Part shown: one piece after another, positions 1 to 7,703 of the stretch
Layout: each line of letters opens with the position of its first letter
Position numbering within the stretch: position 1 is the stretch's first letter
Translations under genes and position numbers: made by a program
Source: Paenibacillus sp. JCM 10914
Lineage (GTDB): Bacteria; Bacillota; Bacilli; Paenibacillales; Paenibacillaceae
DNA: 64,000 bases
Reading direction: 5' to 3'
NCBI RefSeq assembly: GCF_001315105.1
Contig: NZ_BAZR01000007.1
Coordinates: 62,001 to 126,000 of the forward strand
The notes under the pieces: generated by a model
The model's input: only the letters and a program-made list of their open reading frames with translations
Database searches by the model: none
What the model was told of the DNA's origin: nothing

Positions 1-48
1 ACAGTAGCTGAAGAACTAGCTTACTCGGTCAAGAAATTATTTTCTTAG
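1..48 (+). CDS. C-terminal end of an unidentified protein (partial)
   Basis: The first 48 bases read as an open frame ending in TAG, giving the 15-residue tail TVAEELAYSVKKLFS. The stop lies directly in front of a strong intrinsic terminator, which supports it being the real end of a gene that starts outside the window. The family cannot be judged from 15 residues. Confidence 0.5.
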   Translation, partial: TVAEELAYSVKKLFS

Positions 49-72
49 GAAGGGGAACCCTTCTTTTTTTTT
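49..72 (+). terminator. Intrinsic terminator of the partial upstream gene
   Basis: GAAGGG (49-54), loop GAA, CCCTTC (58-63), followed by a run of T. A short perfect hairpin with U-tract directly after the stop codon at 46-48. Confidence 0.8.
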
Positions 73-135
73 GAAATAAAATGTAGTGAACGTTCTATCT
101 AATTATGAACTTATATTATATATGGGGTGATCGAG

Positions 136-1280
136 GTGTGGAAATTCGTTGTTCCGGGTTTGGCGATGGTTGCGGTAACCTATGCGCTAGCTCGTCTAAG
201 TTTCGGGTTATTTCTTCCCGATATTTCAATTTCGTTAGGATTAAGCGAGAGCGATGGCGGGTTTGTAGGGTCTGCTGCCTACGTTTCATACTCAATAGCT
301 TTGCTTATTTCGTCGTCTTTAATTAAGAAGTTAGGGTATCATAAAGTTATTATGATTGCTGGATTAACAGCAGTTGTCGGATTAGTAGGCATCGCCGCTG
401 CACATTCCTTTTGGCACCTATTACTTAGCATGTTTGTGGCAGGCTTAGGTAGTGGTTTAGTCTCCCCAGCTTTAAGCCAAATGGCGCAACATACCTTGTC
501 TAAAAAAGAGCTTGATCAAGGAAATACATGGATAAATAGTGGCACAAGTTTTGGGGTCATTTTAACAGGTCCCATTGTGTTACTATTCACAGAACATTGG
601 CGGCTATCATATATCCTTTTTGCATTATAGCTATTATCGTATTGATTTGGAATTATTTGTCCGTGCCATCTATCCATGTACAGAAACTAGTTGAGAATTC
701 AGAGTCGAATTGGTTATCCGTTTTATATAAAGCGAAGTTCTTACTAACAGCATCTTTGGTCATTGGAATTTGTTCATCGATTTATTGGACATTCTCAAGG
801 AGTTATATTACCTCGGTGCATAACATGACTACAGATCAGAGTGTTGTATTCTGGATTATAATGGGGGTAGCAGGTGTTGCAGGTGGGGTAGCAGGAGGAT
901 TCATTCAAAAAGTCGGTTTAGCATGGTCATATCGAGTGCTTCTGTTCTTCATGCTAATCTCCATTGTTCTCTTGACGGTTCCAGCTACTATGACGGTCTA
1001 TATTTCCGCTGGGTTATTTGGTAGTATGTATATCTTCCTTACGGGTTTATTTATAGTCTGGTCTACAAGAATATTTAGTGATTTACCCGCTCTCGGTGTC
1101 AGCTTGTCGTTTTTGGCTTTGGGAATCGGTCAGTCGTTAGGCTCTTTATTTGCTGGAAAAACGATAGAGCTGACAACATACCCTTTTAGTTTTGGTTTGT
1201 TCGCAGGATTGGGACTGATTGGATTGCTTGTTCCTACCCCAATTGCTGAAAGTTCCCCACAACGAGGGCATAATCGTTAG
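136..1280 (+). pseudogene. MFS transporter, frameshifted as read
   Basis: A major facilitator superfamily membrane transporter, probably an exporter of unknown substrate. The first part (136-630) has the hydrophobic helices of the N-terminal half, starting VWKFVVPGLAMVAVTYALAR. It hits TAG near 628 while the C-terminal half continues in the -1 frame (597-1280), so reading runs ...RLSYILFA / IIAIIVLIW.... One missing base near 624 (gcattata, perhaps from gcaattata) restores a protein of about 381 residues, normal for the family. GTG 136 is preferred over GTG 127 because GGGGTGA (124-130) is correctly spaced. It precedes the ArsR operon but is separated by that operon's own promoter. Confidence 0.8.
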
Positions 1281-1332
1281 TTGACACGACACTAAATGGT
1301 GTCATATAATCAATTCGTCACTAAATGGTGTC
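1281..1332 (+). promoter_or_regulatory. Promoter with paired operators for the ArsR operon
   Basis: TTGACA (1281-1286), an 18-base spacer and TATAAT (1305-1310) make a near-consensus sigma-A promoter. The 14-base element CACTAAATGGTGTC occurs at 1290-1303, inside the spacer, and again at 1319-1332, just downstream of the -10. The first copy sits in the inverted repeat GACAC-N6-GTGTC (1288-1303). This layout fits autorepression by the ArsR protein encoded next; the assignment to that protein is inference. Confidence 0.75.
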
Positions 1333-1425
1333 GGATTACTTGTGTTATGTGTTTGATTAAATGTTCGAAGATACCGTCTGATGGTGATAACTATCCCGGA
1401 ATATTAATCAATAGGAGAGGGTGTT

Positions 1426-1755
1426 GTGAGAGAGAACAGTCCAGCCCGCGACGTCTTTGACGCCATCGCTGATCCAACAAGACGCCAGCTGATTTACCTG
1501 TTATCCGAAGCAGAGGAACTGCCACTTCATGAATTGACCTCGCAGTTCGATATGGGCCGGACCGCGGTATCCAAGCATCTGACGATCTTGAAAGAGGCGG
1601 ATCTGGTGCATGACCGCAAAGTTGGCCGAGAAACCAGATTCAAATTGAACGCTGTACCGCTCAGGGAGATACAAGATTGGGTGTCATTCTACAGCAAGTA
1701 CTGGAACATGAATATGATGCGTTTAAGCCAACTATTGGAGGAGGAAGAAGAATGA
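1426..1755 (+). CDS. ArsR-family winged-helix repressor
   Basis: A 109-residue ArsR/SmtB-type transcriptional regulator. The N-terminus VFDAIADPTRRQLIYLL and the recognition region around MGRTAVSKHLTILKEADLV (about residues 46-65) are typical. No cysteine pair for metal sensing is visible, so it is of the non-metal subgroup usually linked to SRPBCC partners. GTG start, preceded by AGGAGAGG (1413-1420). The stop overlaps the next start as ATGA (1752-1755), indicating translational coupling. It probably represses its own operon through the repeats at 1288-1332. Confidence 0.9.
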   Translation: MRENSPARDVFDAIADPTRRQLIYLLSEAEELPLHELTSQFDMGRTAVSKHLTILKEADLVHDRKVGRETRFKLNAVPLREIQDWVSFYSKYWNMNMMRLSQLLEEEEE

Positions 1756-2150
1756 ATGAAGTATTAACTATGGATTTTCAGTTCGCCACAACCATCGAGA
1801 AGCTTTGGGTTTCGGTAACGGATTCGAGCAAGCTCGCCAAGTGGATCGCGGACAATGATTTCAAGCCTGTTGTAGGTCATCGCTTTCAGTTTCGCCATGA
1901 GCCTTCCGAGTATTGGGACGGCATTGTTGAAGGTGAAGTCGTTCTCGTAGATGAACCTAACCAAGTCTCGTATACCTGGTCTACCGGCGATGAGCGGCAT
2001 ATCGTGACGTTAACGCTAAAAGATCTCGGCAATGGTCAGGTCAACCTACATCTGGATCAGAGTGGATTCTCGAACGTTCATGGGCTCGAGGGAGCCAGAT
2101 ATGGCTGGAGCGCATGGATCGAAGATTTGAAGAATGAACTTGAGCAATAA
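1752..2150 (+). CDS. SRPBCC (START/Bet v1-like, AHSA1-type) protein
   Basis: A protein of about 132 residues of the SRPBCC fold, AHSA1-like branch. Seen: an N-terminal FQFATTIEKLWVSVTDSSKLAKW segment and a C-terminal helix with YGWSAWIEDLKNEL, the usual ends of the helix-grip fold. Such proteins bind hydrophobic ligands; none can be assigned here. ATG 1752 overlaps the ArsR stop, the classic ArsR-SRPBCC pair. A longer upstream frame exists from 1677, but it lies inside arsR and is not needed. Confidence 0.85.
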   Translation: MNEVLTMDFQFATTIEKLWVSVTDSSKLAKWIADNDFKPVVGHRFQFRHEPSEYWDGIVEGEVVLVDEPNQVSYTWSTGDERHIVTLTLKDLGNGQVNLHLDQSGFSNVHGLEGARYGWSAWIEDLKNELEQ

Positions 2151-2191
2151 TGGCTGCATGACCACTATATCGATAGCAAAAGGAGATCGGC

Positions 2192-4447
2192 ATGAGCGAA
2201 TTCAATCAGGAGTACATCGTACTCTCAGGAGCCAGAGAAAATAATCTGAAAAACGTATCCCTGCGCATTCCCAAGCGGAAAATCACGATTTTTACCGGGG
2301 TATCCGGTTCCGGCAAGTCCTCGATCGTCTTCGATACAATCGCGGCAGAATCGACGCGTTTGCTGAATGAGAATTTCAGCATGTTTGTACGCACATTCCT
2401 GCCCCGTGTTCCACAGCCGGACACGGATGCGATCGAGAACTTGAGCATGGCAGTTATTGTGGATCAGAAGCGACTGGGTGGCGGTTCACATTCCACTATG
2501 GGTACGATTACCGATATATCCCCCATTCTCCGGCTGCTCTTCTCCCGAGTAGGTCAACCCTATGTTGGGGGAGTAAACATGTTCTCCTTCAACGATCCCC
2601 AAGGCATGTGTCCCGAATGTAACGGAATCGGTCGCAAATTAGGCGTGGATATGAGCAAGGCGCTTGATATGTCCAAATCGCTGAATGAAGGGGCCATCTT
2701 GCTGCCGGACTATGGCGTTAACGGTTGGGAATGGAACATGATTGTACAATCTGGCGACTTCGATCTTACTAAGAAACTAAGCGATTTTTCGGATGAAGAA
2801 CTAGATGAACTCTTGTATGCCAAGGCCAGGAAGGTGAAGATGGATTTCGCCGGTAAGGCAACGAATATTACGGTGGAGGGAGTCCTCGAGAAGTTCTCCA
2901 ACAAATACATTAAGCAGGATTTGAAGGCGAAATCCGAGCGGACACAAAAGGCGGTTATGCCTTATATCACCGAGGGTCCATGCTCCAGTTGTCGCGGTGC
3001 AAGACTCAATTCGGCTGCTCTAAGCTGCAGGATCAATGGTTATAACATTGCAGAATTATCCTCCATGGAGGTCGGACAACTGATTCGCGTCATACGAGAG
3101 ATGGACGACGAGGTCGCCGCACCGGTGGTTAAATCGTTGAGTGAGCGGTTGCAGCACCTGGTAGATATCGGACTTGACTATTTGACTCTGGACCGTGAGA
3201 CGGATACATTATCCGGCGGCGAGTCGCAGCGCGTCAAGATGGTGAAACACTTAAGCGGCAGTCTGGTTGATGTTACTTACATCTTTGATGAGCCCAGCGT
3301 GGGTTTGCATCCGCGCGATGTGCACCGGTTGAACGAATTACTCGTGAAGCTGCGGGACAAAGGCAATACCGTGATTGTCGTCGAGCATGATCCGGACGTG
3401 ATCAAGATCGCGGACTATATCGTTGACGTCGGACCTCATGCGGGCAGTCGCGGCGGCACTATCGTGTATGACGGGAGCTATTCTGGGCTGCTGGAATCGG
3501 GCACTCTAACAGGTACTCACATGAAGCGACCGCTCAGCATGAAGGAGAACGTGAGGCCATCTTCCGGCCAACTCTCCATTCAGAATGCTTCATTGCACAA
3601 CTTGCAGAACGTGAGCGTCGATATTCCGACCGGCGTGCTCACAGTCGTTACGGGTGTCGCCGGTTCAGGTAAAAGCACGCTGATCAATGAAATATTTCTC
3701 AGCCAGCATACGGATGCAATCGTGATCGACCAATCGGCCGTAGGCGTTTCGACACGCTCGAATCCCGCGACGTATACAGGCATTATGGATGATGTACGCA
3801 AAGCGTTCGCATCCGCAAACAAAGTAAGTCCAGGCTTATTCAGCTTCAACTCCAAGGGAGCATGTGAGAACTGCCAAGGCCTGGGAGTTGTGTATACGGA
3901 CCTATCTTTTCTTGACAGCGTAAAGCTTCCGTGCGATGTATGCGGCGGGAAGCGGTTCAAGGAAGAGGTGCTGGAGTACAAGCTGAACGGGAAGTCGATC
4001 GCTGAAGTGCTGGAGATGACAGTTGAGCAGGCCTTGGAATTCTTTGAGCTCAAAGAGGTGGTGCGCAAGCTCCAGGCGATGAGTGATGTAGGACTGAACT
4101 ATATTACACTTGGTCAGCCGCTTAGCACGTTGTCGGGCGGGGAATGCCAACGCATTAAGCTCGCAAGCGAGCTGCATAAGAAGGGCAGTATCTACGTCAT
4201 GGACGAGCCAACGACCGGGCTGCATATGTCAGACATTGGTCATCTTCTGGAGATCATGAACCGCCTCGTGGATGCCGGCAATACGGTCATCGTCATTGAG
4301 CACAATCTGGATGTAATCAGTCAAGCCGATTGGATCATCGATATGGGGCCGGATGGAGGCAGCAAGGGTGGACAGGTGGTGTACGAAGGAACTCCTTCGC
4401 AAATCAGCGATGCAGAGCAGTCGATTACGGGCAGATACTTAAGCTAA
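2192..4447 (+). CDS. Short UvrA-like ABC ATPase (class II UvrA type)
   Basis: A 751-residue UvrA paralogue with two ABC ATPase units. Seen: Walker A GVSGSGKSS (36-44), zinc-type pair CPEC with CSSC, signature LSGGESQRVKM and Walker B YIFDEPSVGLHP; then second Walker A GVAGSGKST, CENC/CDVC zinc pair, LSGGECQRIKL and YVMDEPTTGLHM. True UvrA is about 940-960 residues, so the UvrB-binding region is missing or reduced, as in UvrA2/DrrC-like proteins linked to drug tolerance. RBS AAAGGAG precedes ATG. It is third in the ArsR operon, so it is probably induced by the ArsR ligand. A role in ordinary excision repair is unlikely but not excluded. Confidence 0.88.
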   Translation: MSEFNQEYIVLSGARENNLKNVSLRIPKRKITIFTGVSGSGKSSIVFDTIAAESTRLLNENFSMFVRTFLPRVPQPDTDAIENLSMAVIVDQKRLGGGSHSTMGTITDISPILRLLFSRVGQPYVGGVNMFSFNDPQGMCPECNGIGRKLGVDMSKALDMSKSLNEGAILLPDYGVNGWEWNMIVQSGDFDLTKKLSDFSDEELDELLYAKARKVKMDFAGKATNITVEGVLEKFSNKYIKQDLKAKSERTQKAVMPYITEGPCSSCRGARLNSAALSCRINGYNIAELSSMEVGQLIRVIREMDDEVAAPVVKSLSERLQHLVDIGLDYLTLDRETDTLSGGESQRVKMVKHLSGSLVDVTYIFDEPSVGLHPRDVHRLNELLVKLRDKGNTVIVVEHDPDVIKIADYIVDVGPHAGSRGGTIVYDGSYSGLLESGTLTGTHMKRPLSMKENVRPSSGQLSIQNASLHNLQNVSVDIPTGVLTVVTGVAGSGKSTLINEIFLSQHTDAIVIDQSAVGVSTRSNPATYTGIMDDVRKAFASANKVSPGLFSFNSKGACENCQGLGVVYTDLSFLDSVKLPCDVCGGKRFKEEVLEYKLNGKSIAEVLEMTVEQALEFFELKEVVRKLQAMSDVGLNYITLGQPLSTLSGGECQRIKLASELHKKGSIYVMDEPTTGLHMSDIGHLLEIMNRLVDAGNTVIVIEHNLDVISQADWIIDMGPDGGSKGGQVVYEGTPSQISDAEQSITGRYLS

Positions 4448-4460
4448 AGGAGAAAAGGAT

Positions 4461-5168
4461 ATGAGTTTCTTTAAAGATATGATCTCCGTGTTCCGAAAGC
4501 GTGAATTGACCTTGATCGAAAGCAGTCGTGAGGCTGAAGACGTTCATACTTTCGTATTTACAAAGGATAAGGATCTAACGTGGACGGCGGGACAATATGG
4601 TCTGTTCACCATTACGCATAAGAAAATTAAAAATCCGACAAAGCCCTTCAGCATAGCCTCTGCTCCAACGGAGGATGTTGTCAAAATAACGACGCGCATT
4701 AGCGATAACCCCAGTGAGTTCAAGCAAGCCATGCTGGAATTGCAGCCCGGAATGAAGATCAAGATGGGCGGTCCGGTAGGGACTTTCCAATTAGAGGAAG
4801 GAACTCCTTCGCTCCTTGTAGCCGCAGGTATCGGCATTACGCCTTTCCGTTCGATCTTGAAAGAACTGGCGGCATCAGGAAAACAAGCAGGAAATCCCAC
4901 TCGCTTACTCTATCTGGACAGCAAACCATCATATCTCTTTCAAGATGAGCTGAATGCTATAGCTAGGCCTGCTTCCATCCAAATAGATTTTCTAAGTTCG
5001 CGCGAAGAACTTGAGCAGGAGATGGTTAAGTTCATCACGCAACATAAAGACCAAGGCAAGTACTTTATTGCGGGTCCGAAATCCATGGTCGAGTCTATAA
5101 CGACTTTACTGCAAAACCATAACATTTCCAAAAAAAATATCAAAAAGGATGCTTTTTTTGGATTGTAG
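4461..5168 (+). CDS. FNR-family FAD-binding oxidoreductase
   Basis: A 235-residue flavoprotein of the ferredoxin-NADP reductase type. Seen: the FAD site around KPFSIASAP (RxYS-like), then GPVGTF, and the nicotinamide-binding segment VAAGIGITPFRSILKEL, ending with the aromatic-terminal tail DAFFGL. No 2Fe-2S or other fused domain is present, so it must pass electrons to or from a separate partner. It follows the UvrA-like gene by 13 bases with its own RBS (AAAGGAGAAAAGG) and ends the operon at a strong terminator. Its functional link to the UvrA-like protein is unknown. Confidence 0.85.
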   Translation: MSFFKDMISVFRKRELTLIESSREAEDVHTFVFTKDKDLTWTAGQYGLFTITHKKIKNPTKPFSIASAPTEDVVKITTRISDNPSEFKQAMLELQPGMKIKMGGPVGTFQLEEGTPSLLVAAGIGITPFRSILKELAASGKQAGNPTRLLYLDSKPSYLFQDELNAIARPASIQIDFLSSREELEQEMVKFITQHKDQGKYFIAGPKSMVESITTLLQNHNISKKNIKKDAFFGL

Positions 5169-5225
5169 AGGAGCATCGAACTAAGCGGAGTGGCCAGACT
5201 CGTCTCTGGCCGGCATAGAATGGAC

Positions 5226-5256
5226 AAAGGGTGACTTCAATCGAAGTCACCCTTTT
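5226..5256. terminator. Bidirectional terminator between convergent operons
   Basis: AAAGGGTGACTTC (5226-5238), loop AATC, GAAGTCACCCTTT (5243-5255): a 13-base perfect stem ending in T. It lies between the FNR gene (+) and the DUF4395 gene (-) and can serve both. Confidence 0.85.
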
Positions 5257-5273
5257 CTGAATGCATTTTAATA

Positions 5274-5702
5274 TTATTGAGAGCTGCGCTCGCGCAGCAG
5301 TTTCCAGCGCTTGTACTGATAATAGATCGTACAGCCAACGCAGTAGCCCAGTACGGCTGCAATAGCCGCGGCGGCCACCATAGCGGAGGCAGCGTAAGCC
5401 CACACATGCCAACCGAGTAAATAGGCTATAGAAGATATGCCAAGCAAGATGACTGCAATTGATTGGTTGAAACGGGCCAGCTCTGCAGCTTGACCATCTG
5501 ATTTAGCCAACCTTGCTTTGCCGATGAGAGGCTTTGCCAATAGAACGAACACATTTGCTTTGGTCCCAACCAACAAAGGAATGAATTGAATTAAGAATAA
5601 TAGATAAATGAACAAAGGCTGTTGGAATATGAATGACAGCAGAACGAATAGCACGATGCCGATTTGATTCGCTTTTATGAGTGGAAGTGGTATTTCTTTC
5701 AC
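5274..5702 (-). CDS. DUF4395 family integral membrane protein
   Basis: A 142-residue protein with about four hydrophobic segments, an internal charged loop (KARLAKSDGQAAELARFNQ) and the conserved C-terminal GYCVGCTIYYQYKR motif with two cysteines, typical of DUF4395. No function is established for the family; the CxxC-like pair suggests a redox or metal role, which is inference. GTG start at 5702 (reading down), preceded on that strand by GAGGTG with five bases spacing. It is transcribed alone, convergent with the FNR gene. Confidence 0.8.
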   Translation of the reverse strand: MKEIPLPLIKANQIGIVLFVLLSFIFQQPLFIYLLFLIQFIPLLVGTKANVFVLLAKPLIGKARLAKSDGQAAELARFNQSIAVILLGISSIAYLLGWHVWAYAASAMVAAAAIAAVLGYCVGCTIYYQYKRWKLLRERSSQ

Positions 5703-5732
5703 CAGGACACCTCGTCTCCCCGAAGTATGGGC

Positions 5733-5838
5733 TTAATTACAATTAAACACACTAGTTTACTTTGATTAGAATGTAGCATGGCTCTCATCGGTTGTCAATC
5801 CTGGCCTTAACAAGGATTTCTAAAAAAAATATAGAAAT
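5733..5838. promoter_or_regulatory. Intergenic inverted repeats between divergent genes
   Basis: Between the DUF4395 gene (-) and the sigma factor gene (+) are two AT-rich inverted repeats: TTAATT-AC-AATTAA (5733-5746) and ATTTCTA-N9-TAGAAAT (5816-5838). Either could be an operator or overlap a promoter; no convincing -35/-10 pair was picked out. Base composition alone makes chance palindromes fairly likely here. Confidence 0.3.
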
Positions 5839-5916
5839 TAATCAAATCATTGTTCAGAATCAATCAGGCTGTGGCATCAATCCTTATGAAGGCAGATGAA
5901 GACATTGGAGGCGGGT

Positions 5917-7554
5917 ATGGGGATACCAGGATCAGAAGACAGGAGAAGTGTACATAGAGGGGAAGCTGAAGAACGTGATCGTTCCCTTGTCGAACGGGCT
6001 CAGCAAGGAGACACGGAGGCATTCGGAGAGTTGATCGAACAGCACCGCGAGAGAGCAAGAAAGTGGGCCAAGCGGATAACCGGCGATCCGCATATGGCTG
6101 ACGATGTAGTACAGGATGCGCTCATTCGAGCCTTTCTCCACGTGGGCACTCTCACCGATACAAGTCGCTTTCTCCCGTGGCTGCACCGTATCATACGTAA
6201 CCAGGCGAACATGCGTCTGCGGAGAGGTGGTCCGTATAAACGGGAGCAGCCGTTTGCCACCTATCAATTGTCGGGTGAAGATTCGACAACGGTCGATTGG
6301 GACGATCTGGACAGCGTTCTTTACCACCTCAGTCGCTCGGCAGCGGATGCAGCCGCGAACGATCAAGACCCTGCGGAACATTTGCTGCGCAAGGAACTAT
6401 TCGAAACCGTTCATGCGATTCTGCACTGCTTGACGCGCAAGGAACGTGGCATATTCGAAGCTTACTTTTTCCGGCAGCTGAATCCTGAGGAAATCGCCGA
6501 CATGTACCGGATGACGACCGGCTCGATCCATACCTATATCTACCGTTCCCGTCAGAAGCTTCGCCAGGAGCATATCCGGGTCTCTCTAGGCCTACCAACA
6601 GAGAAGGAGAGAAGCTCCTTGATCAAGAGCAAGGTATTGGATTTACCGGAATGGCCATCTCATGCTCAGGCACGACTTAGTTTCATTGATCGTATCGGTC
6701 ACATGCTCGCAGCGATGGATGATCGCCGCCCAACGGGAGAGCTGATGGGCGTATCCGGTTTTGCTTTTCGGATGCATATATCCAATAAAACAACTTACGC
6801 CGACGGAATATACATTTTTGATTGGCGGGAGACGTTTCAGTCATTCATGCGAGAATTGGGATATGAAACATCCCTCTTATGCGGACAACTGTCAGGATCA
6901 CCAGTGCCGCTGCTAGGCGTGGTCGAACGGTTTCCTGTGGTGCTGCCGATCGAGGAGGCGGTGATTCCCTTTATTCGCAAATATATCGATCTAGGCAGAC
7001 CTTTGCTTTATTTCGATACGATGGCATTACGACCGTATGTCCATGAATGGTCCCTGATCTATGGTTATGATGATGAGCAGAGAATCGTTTATCTGACCGA
7101 TATGATGCGCCCAGAAGGCAAAACGCTGTCTTATGAGGACATCACGGAGAATCCCGTACGATTCTTGGCAGCAATGGACGGCAAGCTGGATCAAGACCAT
7201 ATCGCGAGCTCAGCAGTACATCACCAGAAAGAGCGCTTAAGACGACAAGCCTTGAAATCGATTCATGATGCCGTCACATTCGCCAGAACCGGCAGCGAAT
7301 ATCGTCCGATGACCAGCTATTTATCTTATTCGTCGGGTCTGGCGGCTTATGACCGTTGGATTCAGTATTTGCGCTTTGGTCCCGAAATTCCTCCGAATCG
7401 CTATGGAATGGGGCAGTTGGCTTATGTATATGAAGAAACGAGACGATATGCAGCTTCTTATCTGCGGTCTGTTCCACTCGAAGGGGAAGCGATGCGGCTG
7501 ACGCTGCTAGCTGCAGAAGCGTATGAGCAAGCGGCCGAGGCACTGGCCGATTGA
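5917..7554 (+). CDS. ECF-type sigma factor with large C-terminal BtrH/C39-like domain
   Basis: Residues about 15-105 carry sigma region 2 (AFGELIEQHRERARKWAKRI, DDVVQDALIRAFLH, FLPWLHRIIRNQ). Residues about 165-215 carry region 4 (LTRKERGIFEAYFFRQL, TTGSIHTYIYRSRQKLR). A further part of about 300 residues follows, with GVSGFAFRMH and GYDDEQRIVYLTD, resembling BtrH-N/C39-peptidase-like proteins (inference from motif layout). ATG 5917 is preferred over ATG 5896 because GGAGG (5907-5911) is five bases upstream. As read it stops at 7552-7554, but the next frame continues to 7703 (see separate entry), giving about 595 residues if one base is missing. It is coupled to the solute-binding protein gene that follows. 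Confidence 0.8.
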   Translation: MGIPGSEDRRSVHRGEAEERDRSLVERAQQGDTEAFGELIEQHRERARKWAKRITGDPHMADDVVQDALIRAFLHVGTLTDTSRFLPWLHRIIRNQANMRLRRGGPYKREQPFATYQLSGEDSTTVDWDDLDSVLYHLSRSAADAAANDQDPAEHLLRKELFETVHAILHCLTRKERGIFEAYFFRQLNPEEIADMYRMTTGSIHTYIYRSRQKLRQEHIRVSLGLPTEKERSSLIKSKVLDLPEWPSHAQARLSFIDRIGHMLAAMDDRRPTGELMGVSGFAFRMHISNKTTYADGIYIFDWRETFQSFMRELGYETSLLCGQLSGSPVPLLGVVERFPVVLPIEEAVIPFIRKYIDLGRPLLYFDTMALRPYVHEWSLIYGYDDEQRIVYLTDMMRPEGKTLSYEDITENPVRFLAAMDGKLDQDHIASSAVHHQKERLRRQALKSIHDAVTFARTGSEYRPMTSYLSYSSGLAAYDRWIQYLRFGPEIPPNRYGMGQLAYVYEETRRYAASYLRSVPLEGEAMRLTLLAAEAYEQAAEALAD

Positions 7555-7703
7555 GCGTCATCGTTCCTTTTGAACGATCACTGGCGATGCTGCCGCCGGC
7601 ATTATGTGCTGCAAGTGCAGTGCAACTAGAGGCAGCAAAGGAATTTGAAGCTGCTGCAATCGGTTATTTGGAGCAAGCCATAATGAATCTAAAGGAGAAA
7701 TGA
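7551..7703 (+). other. Probable displaced C-terminal tail of the sigma-factor fusion
   Basis: In the -1 frame relative to the sigma gene, bases 7551-7703 read without a stop as a helical, Ala/Glu-rich sequence (LSVIVPFERSLAMLPPAL, then AAKEFEAAAIGYLEQA) similar in style to the preceding YEQAAEALAD. Its TGA (7701-7703) overlaps the ATG of the next gene (7700) as ATGA, a usual coupling arrangement. This suggests that one base is missing near 7550 and that the true product ends here. Confidence 0.6.

Noticed and set aside
3580..4068. 162-codon ORF antisense to the UvrA-like gene
   Set aside because: Lies wholly within the second ATPase unit, whose Walker and signature motifs are intact on the plus strand.
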